From positions 1-39,419 of the forward strand of contig JAEWJH010000002.1 of NCBI GenBank assembly GCA_023386635.1: a DNA stretch of 39,419 nt. The letters run 5' to 3'. Shown one piece after another: positions 1 to 7,381 of this stretch. A model generated the notes under the pieces. The model did not search any database. It was not told where the DNA came from and was given only the letters and a program-made list of their open reading frames with translations. The stretch is from Pseudomonadota bacterium (GTDB taxonomy: Bacteria; Pseudomonadota; Alphaproteobacteria; Rhizobiales; Xanthobacteraceae). Made by a program: the position numbers and the translations under genes. Positions within the stretch are counted from its first letter, which is position 1. The number at the start of each line of letters is the position of its first letter.

Positions 1-324
1 CCGGCGACCGCGCCTTATGTCACCTGCGTGCCGAACGGCTGCATGTCCGACTACGAAGCGACCGCCGACTTGATCAACCGGATGAAGAAGGGCCAGCAGA
101 TCACCGTGCAGGCCATCAACATGAACGGCGCGCCGATCAGCCTGCCGCTGCCGCTCGTCGATTTCGCCAAGGCGTATGACGGCCCGGCGACCGACGAGAA
201 GGTGTTCGCCGAGCAGCAGCGCAAGCTGCAGGAAGAACTGCAGAAGAAGGCCGAGGAAGCCCGCAAGAAGATGGAAGGCCAGCAACCGCCGGCCGCCGGT
301 GCTCCGGCTGCGCCGAAGCAGTAA
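1..324 (+). CDS. IalB-family protein, 3' part only
   Basis: The reading frame is open from base 1, so the gene starts before the window; about the last 107 codons are present. The visible part resembles the C-terminal half of the invasion-associated locus B (IalB) family: a Cys-containing segment (YVTCVPNGC), an amphipathic stretch ending in MKKGQQITVQ, then the SLPLPLVDFAKAYD segment where the family has a similar LPL-x-GF-x-A motif. It ends in a charged Lys/Glu/Gln helix and a Pro/Ala-rich tail. IalB proteins are exported periplasmic proteins of unclear biochemical function, first described in Bartonella but common in free-living rhizobia. The signal peptide and N-terminal half are not visible. 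A strong hairpin terminator follows the stop codon. The family call is recognition by eye, moderately sure. Confidence 0.75.
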   Translation, partial: PATAPYVTCVPNGCMSDYEATADLINRMKKGQQITVQAINMNGAPISLPLPLVDFAKAYDGPATDEKVFAEQQRKLQEELQKKAEEARKKMEGQQPPAAGAPAAPKQ

Positions 325-350
325 GCGGCGCTTCATCCAGACATGCGAAA

Positions 351-376
351 GGCGCGGCCTCGGCCGCGCCTTTTTT
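351..376 (+). terminator. Rho-independent terminator after the IalB-family gene
   Basis: A perfect GC-rich stem (GGCGCGGCC and GGCCGCGCC around a two-base loop) is followed directly by a run of six T. It starts 26 bases after the IalB-family stop codon. On the opposite strand it lacks a T run, so it most likely ends only the plus-strand transcript. Confidence 0.85.
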
Positions 377-400
377 GTTTGTCCGGAAATGTGATCCGGA

Positions 401-733
401 TTAGTTCAGCGGCCCGCGCCGCGGGCGGTAGCCGCCGTTCTGATCCTTCTCGAACTCTTCCGCAACCTGCGGGTGGCGGATCGGTTCGCCGGATGTGTCG
501 GGCAGCAGGTTCTGTTCCGAGACATAGGCGATGTATTCGGTCTGCGCGTTCTCGGCGAACAGGTGATAGAACGGCTGGTCCTTGCTCGGCCGCACGTTCT
601 CGGGGATCGACTCCCACCATTCGTCGGTGTTGGCGAAGATCGGATCGATGTCGAACACCACGCCGCGGAACGGATAGACGCGGTGCCGCACGACCTGGCC
701 GATAGCGTATTTGGCGGTGCGGGTCTTCGGCAT
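401..733 (-). CDS. hspQ: Heat shock protein HspQ (YccV family)
   Basis: A 110-residue protein matching the HspQ/YccV family (hemimethylated-DNA-binding-like domain). In enterobacteria HspQ is a specificity-enhancing factor for the Lon protease. The N-terminal core KYAIGQVVRHRVYPFRGVV leads into VVFDIDP, followed by EWWESIP, DQPFYHLFAEN and YVSEQNLLPD, the most conserved blocks of the family. The start at 733 is chosen because it places the IGQ-VRH core about seven residues from Met, as in known members. In-frame starts at 766 and 811 would add 11 or 26 residues without family support, and no clear Shine-Dalgarno sequence decides between them. It lies downstream of the lyase gene on the same strand, about 100 bases away. 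Confidence 0.85.
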   Translation of the reverse strand: MPKTRTAKYAIGQVVRHRVYPFRGVVFDIDPIFANTDEWWESIPENVRPSKDQPFYHLFAENAQTEYIAYVSEQNLLPDTSGEPIRHPQVAEEFEKDQNGGYRPRRGPLN

Positions 734-832
734 CGTCACGGGATGAGCTTTAGCGTGAACCTTCATGAGTCCCGCATAGCCCAGGAAGAGGGCGGGCGCC
801 AGTGCGTCCAAAATGTCCCGCGAATCAGTCGG

Positions 833-1879
833 CTAGGACCCCTCGAACCCGTAGCGGGCCGCGGCCTCCGGCTCCTTCGCGACCACCAGTTTGGCCAGAT
901 CGACGACCACTTTCGCCTGCTTCCAGGTCGCATCGTCCTGCATCTTGCCCTCGATCATCACCGCGCCGGCGCCGTCCGGCATGGCGTCGAGGATCTTGCG
1001 CGCAAAGGCGACTTCGGCCGGGTCCGGCGCGAACACCTTGCGGGCGATGGCGATCTGGGAAGGGTGCAGCGACCAGGCACCGGCGCAGCCCATCAGGAAG
1101 GCGTTGCGGAACTGGCTCTCGCAGCCGGCTGAATCGCTGAAGTCACCAAAAGGCCCGTAGAACGGCTTGATGCCGGCTGCGGCGCAGGCGTCGACCATCT
1201 TGCCGAGCGTGTAGTGCCACAGGTCCTGCTGATAGCGCGGCCGCGCCGCATCGCCCGCCGCGTCCGCCAGCACCGTATAATCCGGATGGCCCCCGCCGAC
1301 GCGCGTCGTCTTCATCGCCCGCGAGGCGGCAAGGTCGGCCGGGCCGAGCGACATGCCGTGCATGCGCGGTGAGGCGACAGCGATGGCCTCTACATTGTTG
1401 ACGCCCTGCGCCGTCTCCAGGATCGCATGGATCAGGATCGGCTTGCGCACGCCATGCCGCGCTTCGAGCTGCGCCAGCAGTTGATCGACGTAATGGATGT
1501 CCCACGGGCCATCGACCTTCGGCACCATCACCACGTCGAGCTTGTTGCCGACGGCGGCGACGATCTCCATCAGGTCGTCGAGCATCCATGGCGAATTAAG
1601 CGCGTTGATGCGGGTCCACAAGCCGGTCTTGCCGTAGTCGAGGCTCGCCATCGCGATGAAGCCGCGGCGGGCGGCCTCCTTGGCGTCGGCCGGGATCGCG
1701 TCCTCGAGATTGCCGAGCACCACGTCGACGTCGCGGATCAGGTCGGGGACCTTGGCGCGGAATTTCTCCAGATGCGGCGGCACGAAATGGATCATGCGTT
1801 CGAGCCGCACCGGCAGGTCGCGCCATGGGGTCGGGGCGCCGGTCGCCAGCGGCCGGTAGAAATCACGCGGAAGCTTCAT
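833..1879 (-). CDS. CoA-ester lyase, L-malyl-CoA/beta-methylmalyl-CoA lyase type
   Basis: A 348-residue TIM-barrel enzyme of the HpcH/HpaI aldolase/citrate lyase family. These enzymes reversibly cleave malyl-CoA or beta-methylmalyl-CoA to acetyl- or propionyl-CoA and glyoxylate, or cleave related acyl-CoA esters. Visible family blocks are NLEDAIPADAK (acidic metal-binding region), RINALNSPW, VMVPKVDGPWD, ILIHAILETAQGV (Glu ligand), SLGPADLAAS, YGPFGDFSD and WSLHPSQIAIA. The order and spacing match the malyl-CoA lyase branch rather than CitE. The start at 1879 is preceded by GGGGGA at proper distance; an in-frame start at 1906 lacks this. It is divergent from the AEC permease gene. The exact substrate cannot be read from the sequence. 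Confidence 0.8.
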   Translation of the reverse strand: MKLPRDFYRPLATGAPTPWRDLPVRLERMIHFVPPHLEKFRAKVPDLIRDVDVVLGNLEDAIPADAKEAARRGFIAMASLDYGKTGLWTRINALNSPWMLDDLMEIVAAVGNKLDVVMVPKVDGPWDIHYVDQLLAQLEARHGVRKPILIHAILETAQGVNNVEAIAVASPRMHGMSLGPADLAASRAMKTTRVGGGHPDYTVLADAAGDAARPRYQQDLWHYTLGKMVDACAAAGIKPFYGPFGDFSDSAGCESQFRNAFLMGCAGAWSLHPSQIAIARKVFAPDPAEVAFARKILDAMPDGAGAVMIEGKMQDDATWKQAKVVVDLAKLVVAKEPEAAARYGFEGS

Positions 1880-2043
1880 CGGTCCCCCACAACGCGGTTC
1901 GGGCAATCTTCCAAAACGGCTCCTTGCCGTTTAGAGGAAAGCATCTGCGACGCCAAGTGTGGGAAGGCCAGGGGATGCCGGGCCGTGGGCCTGCCGACTT
2001 TGGACGCAGTCACGCACCGCGCGAGCCGTCCGGAGTCCTTGCC

Positions 2044-3009
2044 GTGATCGACGTCATCAATCTCGCGCTTCCGTATTTCGGCCTGATCTTCATCGGCTTT
2101 GCCTGCGGCAAGCTGAAGAACATTCCGCACACCGCGCTCGCCTGGATGGATTTCTTCATCCTCTATGTGTCGCTCCCGGCGCTGTTCTACCGCATCCTCG
2201 CGAAGACCCCGATCGAGCAGTTGGCGCAGGTGTCGTTCATCGCCGCGACCACGCTCGGCACGATCCTCGCGTTCACGCTGTCGTTCGGGATCGGGCTCCT
2301 GTTCCGCCCCGGACGGCTGCGCGACGCGACCATCGCCGCGCTCGCCGGCGGCTACGGCAATATCGGCTATATGGGGCCGGGCCTCGCGCTGGCGACGGTC
2401 GGGCAGGCGGCCGCCGTGCCGGTCGCGCTGATCTTCTGCTTCGACAATATCTTCCTGTTCTCGGCGGTGCCGTTCCTGATGGCGCTGTCGATGCGCGGCG
2501 AACGATCGGCCGGCGCCATTGCGCTGCAGGTGATGCGTCGCATCGTCACCCACCCGCTGCTGGTCGCGTCGGCGCTCGGCGTGTTGACCGCGACTTTGCA
2601 ATTCCATCCGCCGGTCGCGCTCGACCGGCTGCTGGAGTTCCTGCAGGCCGCCGCCGCACCGACCGCGCTGTTCACGCTGGGCGTCACCGTCGCCTTGCGG
2701 CCGCTGAAGCGCGTGCCGATGGAAATCCCGGCGCTCGCGATCGTCAAGCTGATCCTGCATCCTTTGATGGCGCTGGTGCTGCTGTCGCTGCTCGGGCCGT
2801 TCGATCCCGTCTGGATCGCGGCGGCAATCCTGATGGCGTCGCTGCCGCCCGCGCTCAACGTGTTCGTGTTCGCGCGCCAGTACAACGCCTGGGTCGAGGA
2901 GGCGTCGAGCGCCGTATTGTTCGGGACCGCGGTATCGGTCGTCACGCTCACCGGCGTGATGTGGCTGGTGCGGACCGGCAACCTGCCGGTCAATCTGTTC
3001 GCGCCGTGA
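2044..3009 (+). CDS. AEC-family (auxin efflux carrier type) permease
   Basis: A 321-residue very hydrophobic inner-membrane protein with about ten predicted membrane segments in two five-helix halves around a central loop (MRGERSAGAIALQ). It fits the auxin efflux carrier family (Mem_trans): the first half contains GYGNIGYMGPGLAL, the second half contains TALFTLGVTVAL and LPPALNVFVFARQY. AEC proteins in bacteria export or take up organic acids such as malate or malonate. The start is a GTG at 2044 with GGAG eight bases upstream; it places the first helix (VIDVINLALPYF) at the N-terminus as usual. The open frame extends upstream, but that part is charged and unlike the family. Its stop lies six bases from the convergent flavin hydroxylase gene. 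Confidence 0.85.
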   Translation: MIDVINLALPYFGLIFIGFACGKLKNIPHTALAWMDFFILYVSLPALFYRILAKTPIEQLAQVSFIAATTLGTILAFTLSFGIGLLFRPGRLRDATIAALAGGYGNIGYMGPGLALATVGQAAAVPVALIFCFDNIFLFSAVPFLMALSMRGERSAGAIALQVMRRIVTHPLLVASALGVLTATLQFHPPVALDRLLEFLQAAAAPTALFTLGVTVALRPLKRVPMEIPALAIVKLILHPLMALVLLSLLGPFDPVWIAAAILMASLPPALNVFVFARQYNAWVEEASSAVLFGTAVSVVTLTGVMWLVRTGNLPVNLFAP

Positions 3010-3015
3010 TCCGCG

Positions 3016-4224
3016 TCAGACCGGTTCGCCGCGCATCAGCCGCGGCGCGCTGCCGGCCGGGGTCACGCCTTCGCGCATCACCGCGCGCCGCAACGGCCCG
3101 ATCCGGTCGAGCAGGTAGAGTCCGAAGCCGCGCGCGCTTTGCACCGGCAGGAAATCGGTGAGCAGCGAGCGGTTGAGCAGATCGACCGCGAGGCTGCGGC
3201 GCATGATGTCCTGACGCCGCACCTGATCGTAGGCGGAGAGGCCCTCGTCGCCGCCTGGATCGTCGCCACGGCGAACAGCGTCCGCGGCGATTTCGGCAAT
3301 GGCGGCGGCGTCGCGCAGGCCGAGATTGAGGCCCTGCGCCCCGATCGGCGGGATCACGTGACCGGCTTCGCCGACGAGGGCGATGCGGTTCGCGGCGAAG
3401 CGCGACGCGGTTGCGACCGAGAGCGGAAACAGACCGCGGTCGCCGTCGAGCGCGATCTTGCCGAGGATCGACTGCGAGCGCTCCTCGACCAGCGCGGCCA
3501 GCGCAACATCATCCATCGCCCGGATACGCTCGGCCTCTTTCGGTTGCAGCACCCATACAAGACTGGAGCGGCGGCCGGGCAGCGGCACCAGCGTGAAGGG
3601 GCCGCTCGGCGTGTGGAATTCGGTCGAGGTGCAACCGTGATCGCGGCTGTGGCGAAACGTCAGCGTCAGCGCCGATTGCGGATAACGGTGCGTGTCGAGC
3701 ACGATGCCGGCCGCCTCGCGGCACAGCGAACGCCGGCCATCGGCGCCGATGGCGAGGCGCGGCGTCAGTGTGCCGCCGCCTGCGAGCGCGAGGGTGACAT
3801 GGTCCGCAGACACATCGACTGCGCTGACCGCATCATCAACGAGGATAAGCGACGGCAGCGTGCGCGCGGTGTCGATCATCGCCGCGACCAGATCGCGATT
3901 GGCGATGTTGTACCCGAACGCATCGAGGCCGATCTCGGCGGCGTCGAACCGCGTCTCCGGCGCGCGGACGAGCCGCCCGGTATCGTCGACAATCCGCATC
4001 ACCGACAGCGGTGCGGACTGCTCGCGGCAGCGCGGCCAGACGCCGATCGTCTCCAGCGCGCTCACCGATCCGGCGAGCAGCGCGCTGGTGCGGTTGTCGA
4101 CCGCCGCCATGCGCGCGATCAGCGTCACCGGCACCTCGGCGGAGGCGAGCGCCAGCGCCGCCATCAGGCCGGCGGGGCCGCCGCCGACCACCACGATATC
4201 CGCTTGGGGATCGATCTGCGTCAT
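3016..4224 (-). CDS. UbiH/COQ6-family FAD-dependent monooxygenase
   Basis: A 402-residue class A flavoprotein hydroxylase of the UbiH/UbiF/VisC/COQ6 family, which hydroxylates the aromatic ring during ubiquinone synthesis. The N-terminus has the dinucleotide-binding motif DIVVVGGGPAGLMAA; the middle has the DG motif IGADGRRS; the third FAD block reads LVGEAGHVIPPIGAQGLNLGLRDA, with GEAGH where many members have GDAAH. The start at 4224 is chosen because it puts the GxGxxG motif at residue 10-15; an in-frame start at 4323 adds 33 residues with no homology. Which ring position it acts on (UbiH, UbiF or UbiL/M type) cannot be decided. It is divergent from the DUF2182 gene by 87 bases. Confidence 0.85.
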   Translation of the reverse strand: MTQIDPQADIVVVGGGPAGLMAALALASAEVPVTLIARMAAVDNRTSALLAGSVSALETIGVWPRCREQSAPLSVMRIVDDTGRLVRAPETRFDAAEIGLDAFGYNIANRDLVAAMIDTARTLPSLILVDDAVSAVDVSADHVTLALAGGGTLTPRLAIGADGRRSLCREAAGIVLDTHRYPQSALTLTFRHSRDHGCTSTEFHTPSGPFTLVPLPGRRSSLVWVLQPKEAERIRAMDDVALAALVEERSQSILGKIALDGDRGLFPLSVATASRFAANRIALVGEAGHVIPPIGAQGLNLGLRDAAAIAEIAADAVRRGDDPGGDEGLSAYDQVRRQDIMRRSLAVDLLNRSLLTDFLPVQSARGFGLYLLDRIGPLRRAVMREGVTPAGSAPRLMRGEPV

Positions 4225-4311
4225 ATCCGGTCGGTAGCACGGGAGCGCCCCGACCGGAACCGGTTGCCGGGTTGCATTGCGTCGCTGACGGTCATGAGAT
4301 AGGCGCGGATC

Positions 4312-5112
4312 ATGACCGACCAAGTTTCAAACTCTTTTGCCTTGACCCATCTGCCGCCCGCGGCGGCCCGGCTCGGATGGCTTGCTGCGCGGCCGCGCGC
4401 CGTCGCCGTGGCCTGCATCGTCGTCCTGACAGCGCTCGGCTGGAGCGTGCTCGGCGGCGCGCTGACGCAGAGCGGCGGATCGTTGTGGACCGCGCTGTGC
4501 GGACCGCTCGATGCCTCGATGAGCCTGATCGTCGTGCTGTGGCTCGCGATGGTTCTGGCGATGATGCTGCCGACCGCCGCGCCGATGATCCTCACTTACG
4601 CCGAGATCGCCGAGGCCGCCGCGCGCAAGGGCGAGCGGATCGTCTCGCCGCTGATGCTCGCGGCCGGTTATTGCGCGGTATGGATCGCCGCCGCGCTCGC
4701 TGCGGCGGGGGGGCAAATCCTGTTCGCCGACGCCGTTCCGCGGCATTCGACGCCGGCTTTGACCGCGGCCGCCTTCGTCGGCGCGGGCCTCTATCAGTTC
4801 ACCGCGCTCAAACACGCCTGCCTGTCGCGCTGCCGCCAACCATTCTCGTTTTTCTTCCTCAACTGGAAGACGACTCCGCAGGGCGTGTTTCGTCTCGGCG
4901 CGCGGCAGGGCCTCGATTGTCTCGGTTGCTGCTGGGCGATGATGGCGCTGATGTTCGTCGGCGGTGCGATGAACGTGGTGTGGATGGCTGCGCTGGCGAT
5001 CTACATGACCGCGGAAAAACTCGGCTCCGGCCGCTGGCTGACGCAGATCGGCGGACTTGCGCTGATCGCCGCCGGCATCGGGCTTTTCATAATCAATATG
5101 ATCACCGGATAG
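4312..5112 (+). CDS. DUF2182 multi-pass membrane protein with Cys motifs
   Basis: A 266-residue integral membrane protein of the DUF2182 family (predicted metal-binding integral membrane protein; no settled function). About six to seven hydrophobic segments are visible. The conserved LWLAMVLAMMLPTAAPMIL block spans residues 77-93. Potential ligands sit in a cytosolic or interfacial part: His168, Cys170 and Cys174 (KHACLSRC), then Cys203, Cys206 and Cys207 (LDCLGCCWAMM). It is the first gene of a three-gene run, ten bases before the DUF1326 gene. DUF2182 and DUF1326 proteins are recurrent partners, so the pair probably acts together. Metal binding is inferred from the Cys/His pattern only. Confidence 0.8.
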   Translation: MTDQVSNSFALTHLPPAAARLGWLAARPRAVAVACIVVLTALGWSVLGGALTQSGGSLWTALCGPLDASMSLIVVLWLAMVLAMMLPTAAPMILTYAEIAEAAARKGERIVSPLMLAAGYCAVWIAAALAAAGGQILFADAVPRHSTPALTAAAFVGAGLYQFTALKHACLSRCRQPFSFFFLNWKTTPQGVFRLGARQGLDCLGCCWAMMALMFVGGAMNVVWMAALAIYMTAEKLGSGRWLTQIGGLALIAAGIGLFIINMITG

Positions 5113-5122
5113 GGAGCGCATC

Positions 5123-5731
5123 GTGGAGCGTTGGAAGATCAGAGGCGAACTGGCGCTCTCATGCAGCTGCACGGTGTTCTGTCCGTGCGTGCTGTCGCTC
5201 GGCGAGCATCCGCCGACCGAGGATCGTTGCCAGACCTGGGCCGGCATCCGCATCGACGAAGGGCATTTCGATGATCTCGATTTCGCCGGCCTCAAGCTCG
5301 GCCTGATGATGGATCTGCCGGGCATCATGTCGCGCGGCAACTGGACCGCGGCGCTGTTCGTCGATGACAAGGCGTCGGCGCAGGCGGTGCGGGCGATGAC
5401 GCGCATCTTCACCGGCCGCGCCGGCGGCACCACCCATCTGCTCTCGATCCTGGTCGGCAGTTTCCTCGGCGTGCGCCAGACGCCGATCAGCTACGAGACC
5501 AAGGGCGACACCCGCGTCATCAAGATCGATGGCTTCGCCGAGGGCGCGCTGACGCCGGTGAAGGGCAAGGAGAACGATCAGCACGTTACGATCCGCAACA
5601 GCCAGTACTGGATCGCGCCGGACGTGATCGTCGCCAAGGCCGACAAGTCGCGCTTTCGCGGCTTCGGGCGTAACTGGAATCTCGCCGGCCGCTCCTGCGA
5701 AATCTGTCAGATCGACTGGGGCAATGGCTAA
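5123..5731 (+). CDS. DUF1326 domain protein
   Basis: A 202-residue soluble protein of the DUF1326 family, function unknown. It starts at a GTG with AGGGAG nine bases upstream, ten bases after the DUF2182 stop. The N-terminus is Cys-rich: Cys14, Cys16, Cys20, Cys22 (CSCTVFCPC) and Cys36; a second pair is Cys192 and Cys195 (SCEICQ) near the C-terminus. No signal peptide or membrane segment is seen, so it is probably cytoplasmic. The clustered Cys residues suggest metal or redox chemistry shared with the membrane partner upstream; this is inference. Its last eight bases overlap the start of the phosphatidylcholine synthase gene, so the two are likely translationally coupled. Confidence 0.85.
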   Translation: MERWKIRGELALSCSCTVFCPCVLSLGEHPPTEDRCQTWAGIRIDEGHFDDLDFAGLKLGLMMDLPGIMSRGNWTAALFVDDKASAQAVRAMTRIFTGRAGGTTHLLSILVGSFLGVRQTPISYETKGDTRVIKIDGFAEGALTPVKGKENDQHVTIRNSQYWIAPDVIVAKADKSRFRGFGRNWNLAGRSCEICQIDWGNG

Positions 5732-6410
5732 CATCAGTGCTTTCGCCGTCCATGTGCTGACGGCCTCGGGCGCCGCGTTCGCCTTCATCGCGTTGATCCT
5801 GGCGACGCTCGGCGCGTTTCCGGCGATGTTCGGCGTGCTCGGCCTCGCGCTGATCGTCGACGGCATCGACGGACCCTTGGCGCGTCGGCTGCATGTGAAC
5901 GAACGGCTGCCACGCTGGTCCGGCGAGGTGCTCGATCTGGTGGTCGACTATCTCACTTATGTTTTCGTGCCCGCTTATGCGCTGACCATGAGCGGGTTGA
6001 TGTCGCTGCCGCTCGCCGGTGCCTGCGGCGTCGTCATCGTCATGACCGGTGCGCTCTACTTTGCCGACGGCGCGATGAAGATGGCCGACAACCATTTCCG
6101 CGGGTTTCCGGCGCTGTGGAATCTCGTCGTGTTCTACGTTTTCGTGCTGACGCCGCCGCCGGCCGTCATCGTTGGCGTGACGGTGCTCCTGGCGATCCTG
6201 ACGTTCCTGCCGATTCCTTTTCTGCATCCGGTGCGGGTCGTACGCTGGCGTTCGCTCACGCTCGGGGTCGTCGCGATCTGGGCGGTGCTGGCCATCGTCA
6301 CTTTATTGCGAAACTTCGATCCCGGCTGGGTGGTCGATTACGCGCTCGTGGCGATCGCCATCTACTTTATTGCGGCAGGATTGATCACGGCTCGCAGCTC
6401 TTCTCCATAA
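5724..6410 (+). CDS. pcs: Phosphatidylcholine synthase (CDP-alcohol phosphatidyltransferase)
   Basis: A 228-residue membrane enzyme that condenses CDP-diacylglycerol with choline to phosphatidylcholine, the choline-dependent route typical of rhizobia and other eukaryote-associated alphaproteobacteria. The catalytic signature DG-x2-AR-x12-G-x3-D-x3-D is complete: Asp49-Gly50, Ala53-Arg54, Gly67, Asp71, Asp75. The 12-residue spacing, rather than the usual 8-9, is the mark of Pcs enzymes. Other Pcs-like blocks are FSVH-LTASG-like (FAVHVLTASG), HFRGFPALWN and FLPIPFLHPVRV. About seven hydrophobic helices are visible. The start codon lies inside the DUF1326 gene (8-base overlap), so it is the third gene of that operon. 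The N-terminus is a few residues shorter than in Sinorhizobium Pcs. Confidence 0.9.
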   Translation: MANISAFAVHVLTASGAAFAFIALILATLGAFPAMFGVLGLALIVDGIDGPLARRLHVNERLPRWSGEVLDLVVDYLTYVFVPAYALTMSGLMSLPLAGACGVVIVMTGALYFADGAMKMADNHFRGFPALWNLVVFYVFVLTPPPAVIVGVTVLLAILTFLPIPFLHPVRVVRWRSLTLGVVAIWAVLAIVTLLRNFDPGWVVDYALVAIAIYFIAAGLITARSSSP

Positions 6411-6486
6411 ATGCAATTCATTGGTTCTCCGCCCGGCAATGCTTACGCTGCGTGCAGCTTGCATTTCGATAGAGGGGGGAGATGTC

Positions 6487-7221
6487 ATGCAGCGTCCTGT
6501 GGTGCTCATCGTCGGCGGAAGCCGCGGCATTGGCGCCGCCACCGCGAGACTGGCGGCGAGGAGCGGCTATGATCTCGTAATCAACTATCGAGACGACAGC
6601 GAGGCTGCGGCGTCCGTCGTCGCCATTGCCGAAGCGCAAGGTGCGCGCGCGATCGCCATTCGCGGCGATATGGCCCTCGAAGCCGATATCGAGCGCGTTT
6701 ATCGCGAGGCCGAGCAGTTCGGTCCGGTGACGCATCTCGTACATTGCGCGGGCGTCACCGGTCGCAACAGCCGGCTCGATCGCGCCGAAACCGGGACGAT
6801 CCGCGCGGCGATCGAAGTCAATCTGTTTGGCGCGCTGATCCTGATGCGCACGGCGATCCGTGCGATGTCGACCGCAAACGGTGGGCGCGGCGGCAGCATC
6901 GTGTTCCTGTCGTCCATGGCGGCGCGGCTCGGCGCGACCAACGAATATGTCTGGTATGCCGCCACCAAAGCCGGCGTCGAAGCTATGGTGATCGGTGCCG
7001 CCCGCGAGGTTGCGCGGGAGGGTATCCGTATCAATGCCGTCGCCCCCGGCAGCGCCTACACGGATATTCACGAGCCGGGGCGGCTGGAGCGTATCACCCC
7101 CGCGATCCCGCTCGGCCGGCCGGCGCAACCCGAGGAAATCGCCGAGGCGATCCTGTTCCTGCTGTCGGACCGCGCGTCCTATGTCACCGGAACGGTGCTG
7201 ACGGCCGCCGGCGGGCGCTGA
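6487..7221 (+). CDS. SDR-family NAD(P)-dependent oxidoreductase
   Basis: A 244-residue classical short-chain dehydrogenase/reductase. The N-terminal nucleotide-binding motif is GGSRGIG, the next strand ends LVINYRDD, the DxxG-like step is IRGDMA, and the catalytic set is Ser (FLSSMAAR) with YAATK (Tyr-x3-Lys). The PG motif (VAPGSAYTDIHEPG) and the C-terminal SYVTGTVLTAAGGR are also family features. The start at 6487 is preceded by a long G-rich Shine-Dalgarno sequence (GAGGGGGGA); the frame extends upstream to 6421 but that region looks non-coding. The substrate is unknown. It stands alone, 76 bases after pcs, with a palindromic repeat downstream. Confidence 0.85.
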   Translation: MQRPVVLIVGGSRGIGAATARLAARSGYDLVINYRDDSEAAASVVAIAEAQGARAIAIRGDMALEADIERVYREAEQFGPVTHLVHCAGVTGRNSRLDRAETGTIRAAIEVNLFGALILMRTAIRAMSTANGGRGGSIVFLSSMAARLGATNEYVWYAATKAGVEAMVIGAAREVAREGIRINAVAPGSAYTDIHEPGRLERITPAIPLGRPAQPEEIAEAILFLLSDRASYVTGTVLTAAGGR

Positions 7222-7286
7222 TCGTCTGCCTTGATCCCACGGGGGTGCGTCGGGCGGTGCTCGCCGAGCGCTTTAGGGTGTTGTTT

Positions 7287-7335
7287 GAGCATGATTTTTC
7301 CGGAAAACTGCTTCGCACTTTTCCGCATCATGCTC
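7287..7335. repeat. Short palindromic repeat element, Bradyrhizobium type
   Basis: The outer arms GAGCATGAT (7287-7295) and ATCATGCTC (7327-7335) are perfect inverted repeats, and the interior holds TTTTCCGGAAAA plus a second TTTTCC half. I recognise this from memory as resembling a dispersed intergenic palindrome in Bradyrhizobium, Rhodopseudomonas and Nitrobacter genomes. It lies between the SDR gene and the quinone oxidoreductase gene and could fold as a long hairpin in RNA. It does not have a clean T run, so terminator function is uncertain. Confidence 0.7.
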
Positions 7336-7381
7336 TATGATCCGCGCGCAAAATCCCGGATCGTGAGACAGGAGTAGAGGC

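Noticed and set aside
4256..4260. GGAAC upstream of the DUF2182 gene as an EcfG -35
   Set aside because: No CGTT-like sequence at 16 or 17 bases; the nearest CGTC is at 19.
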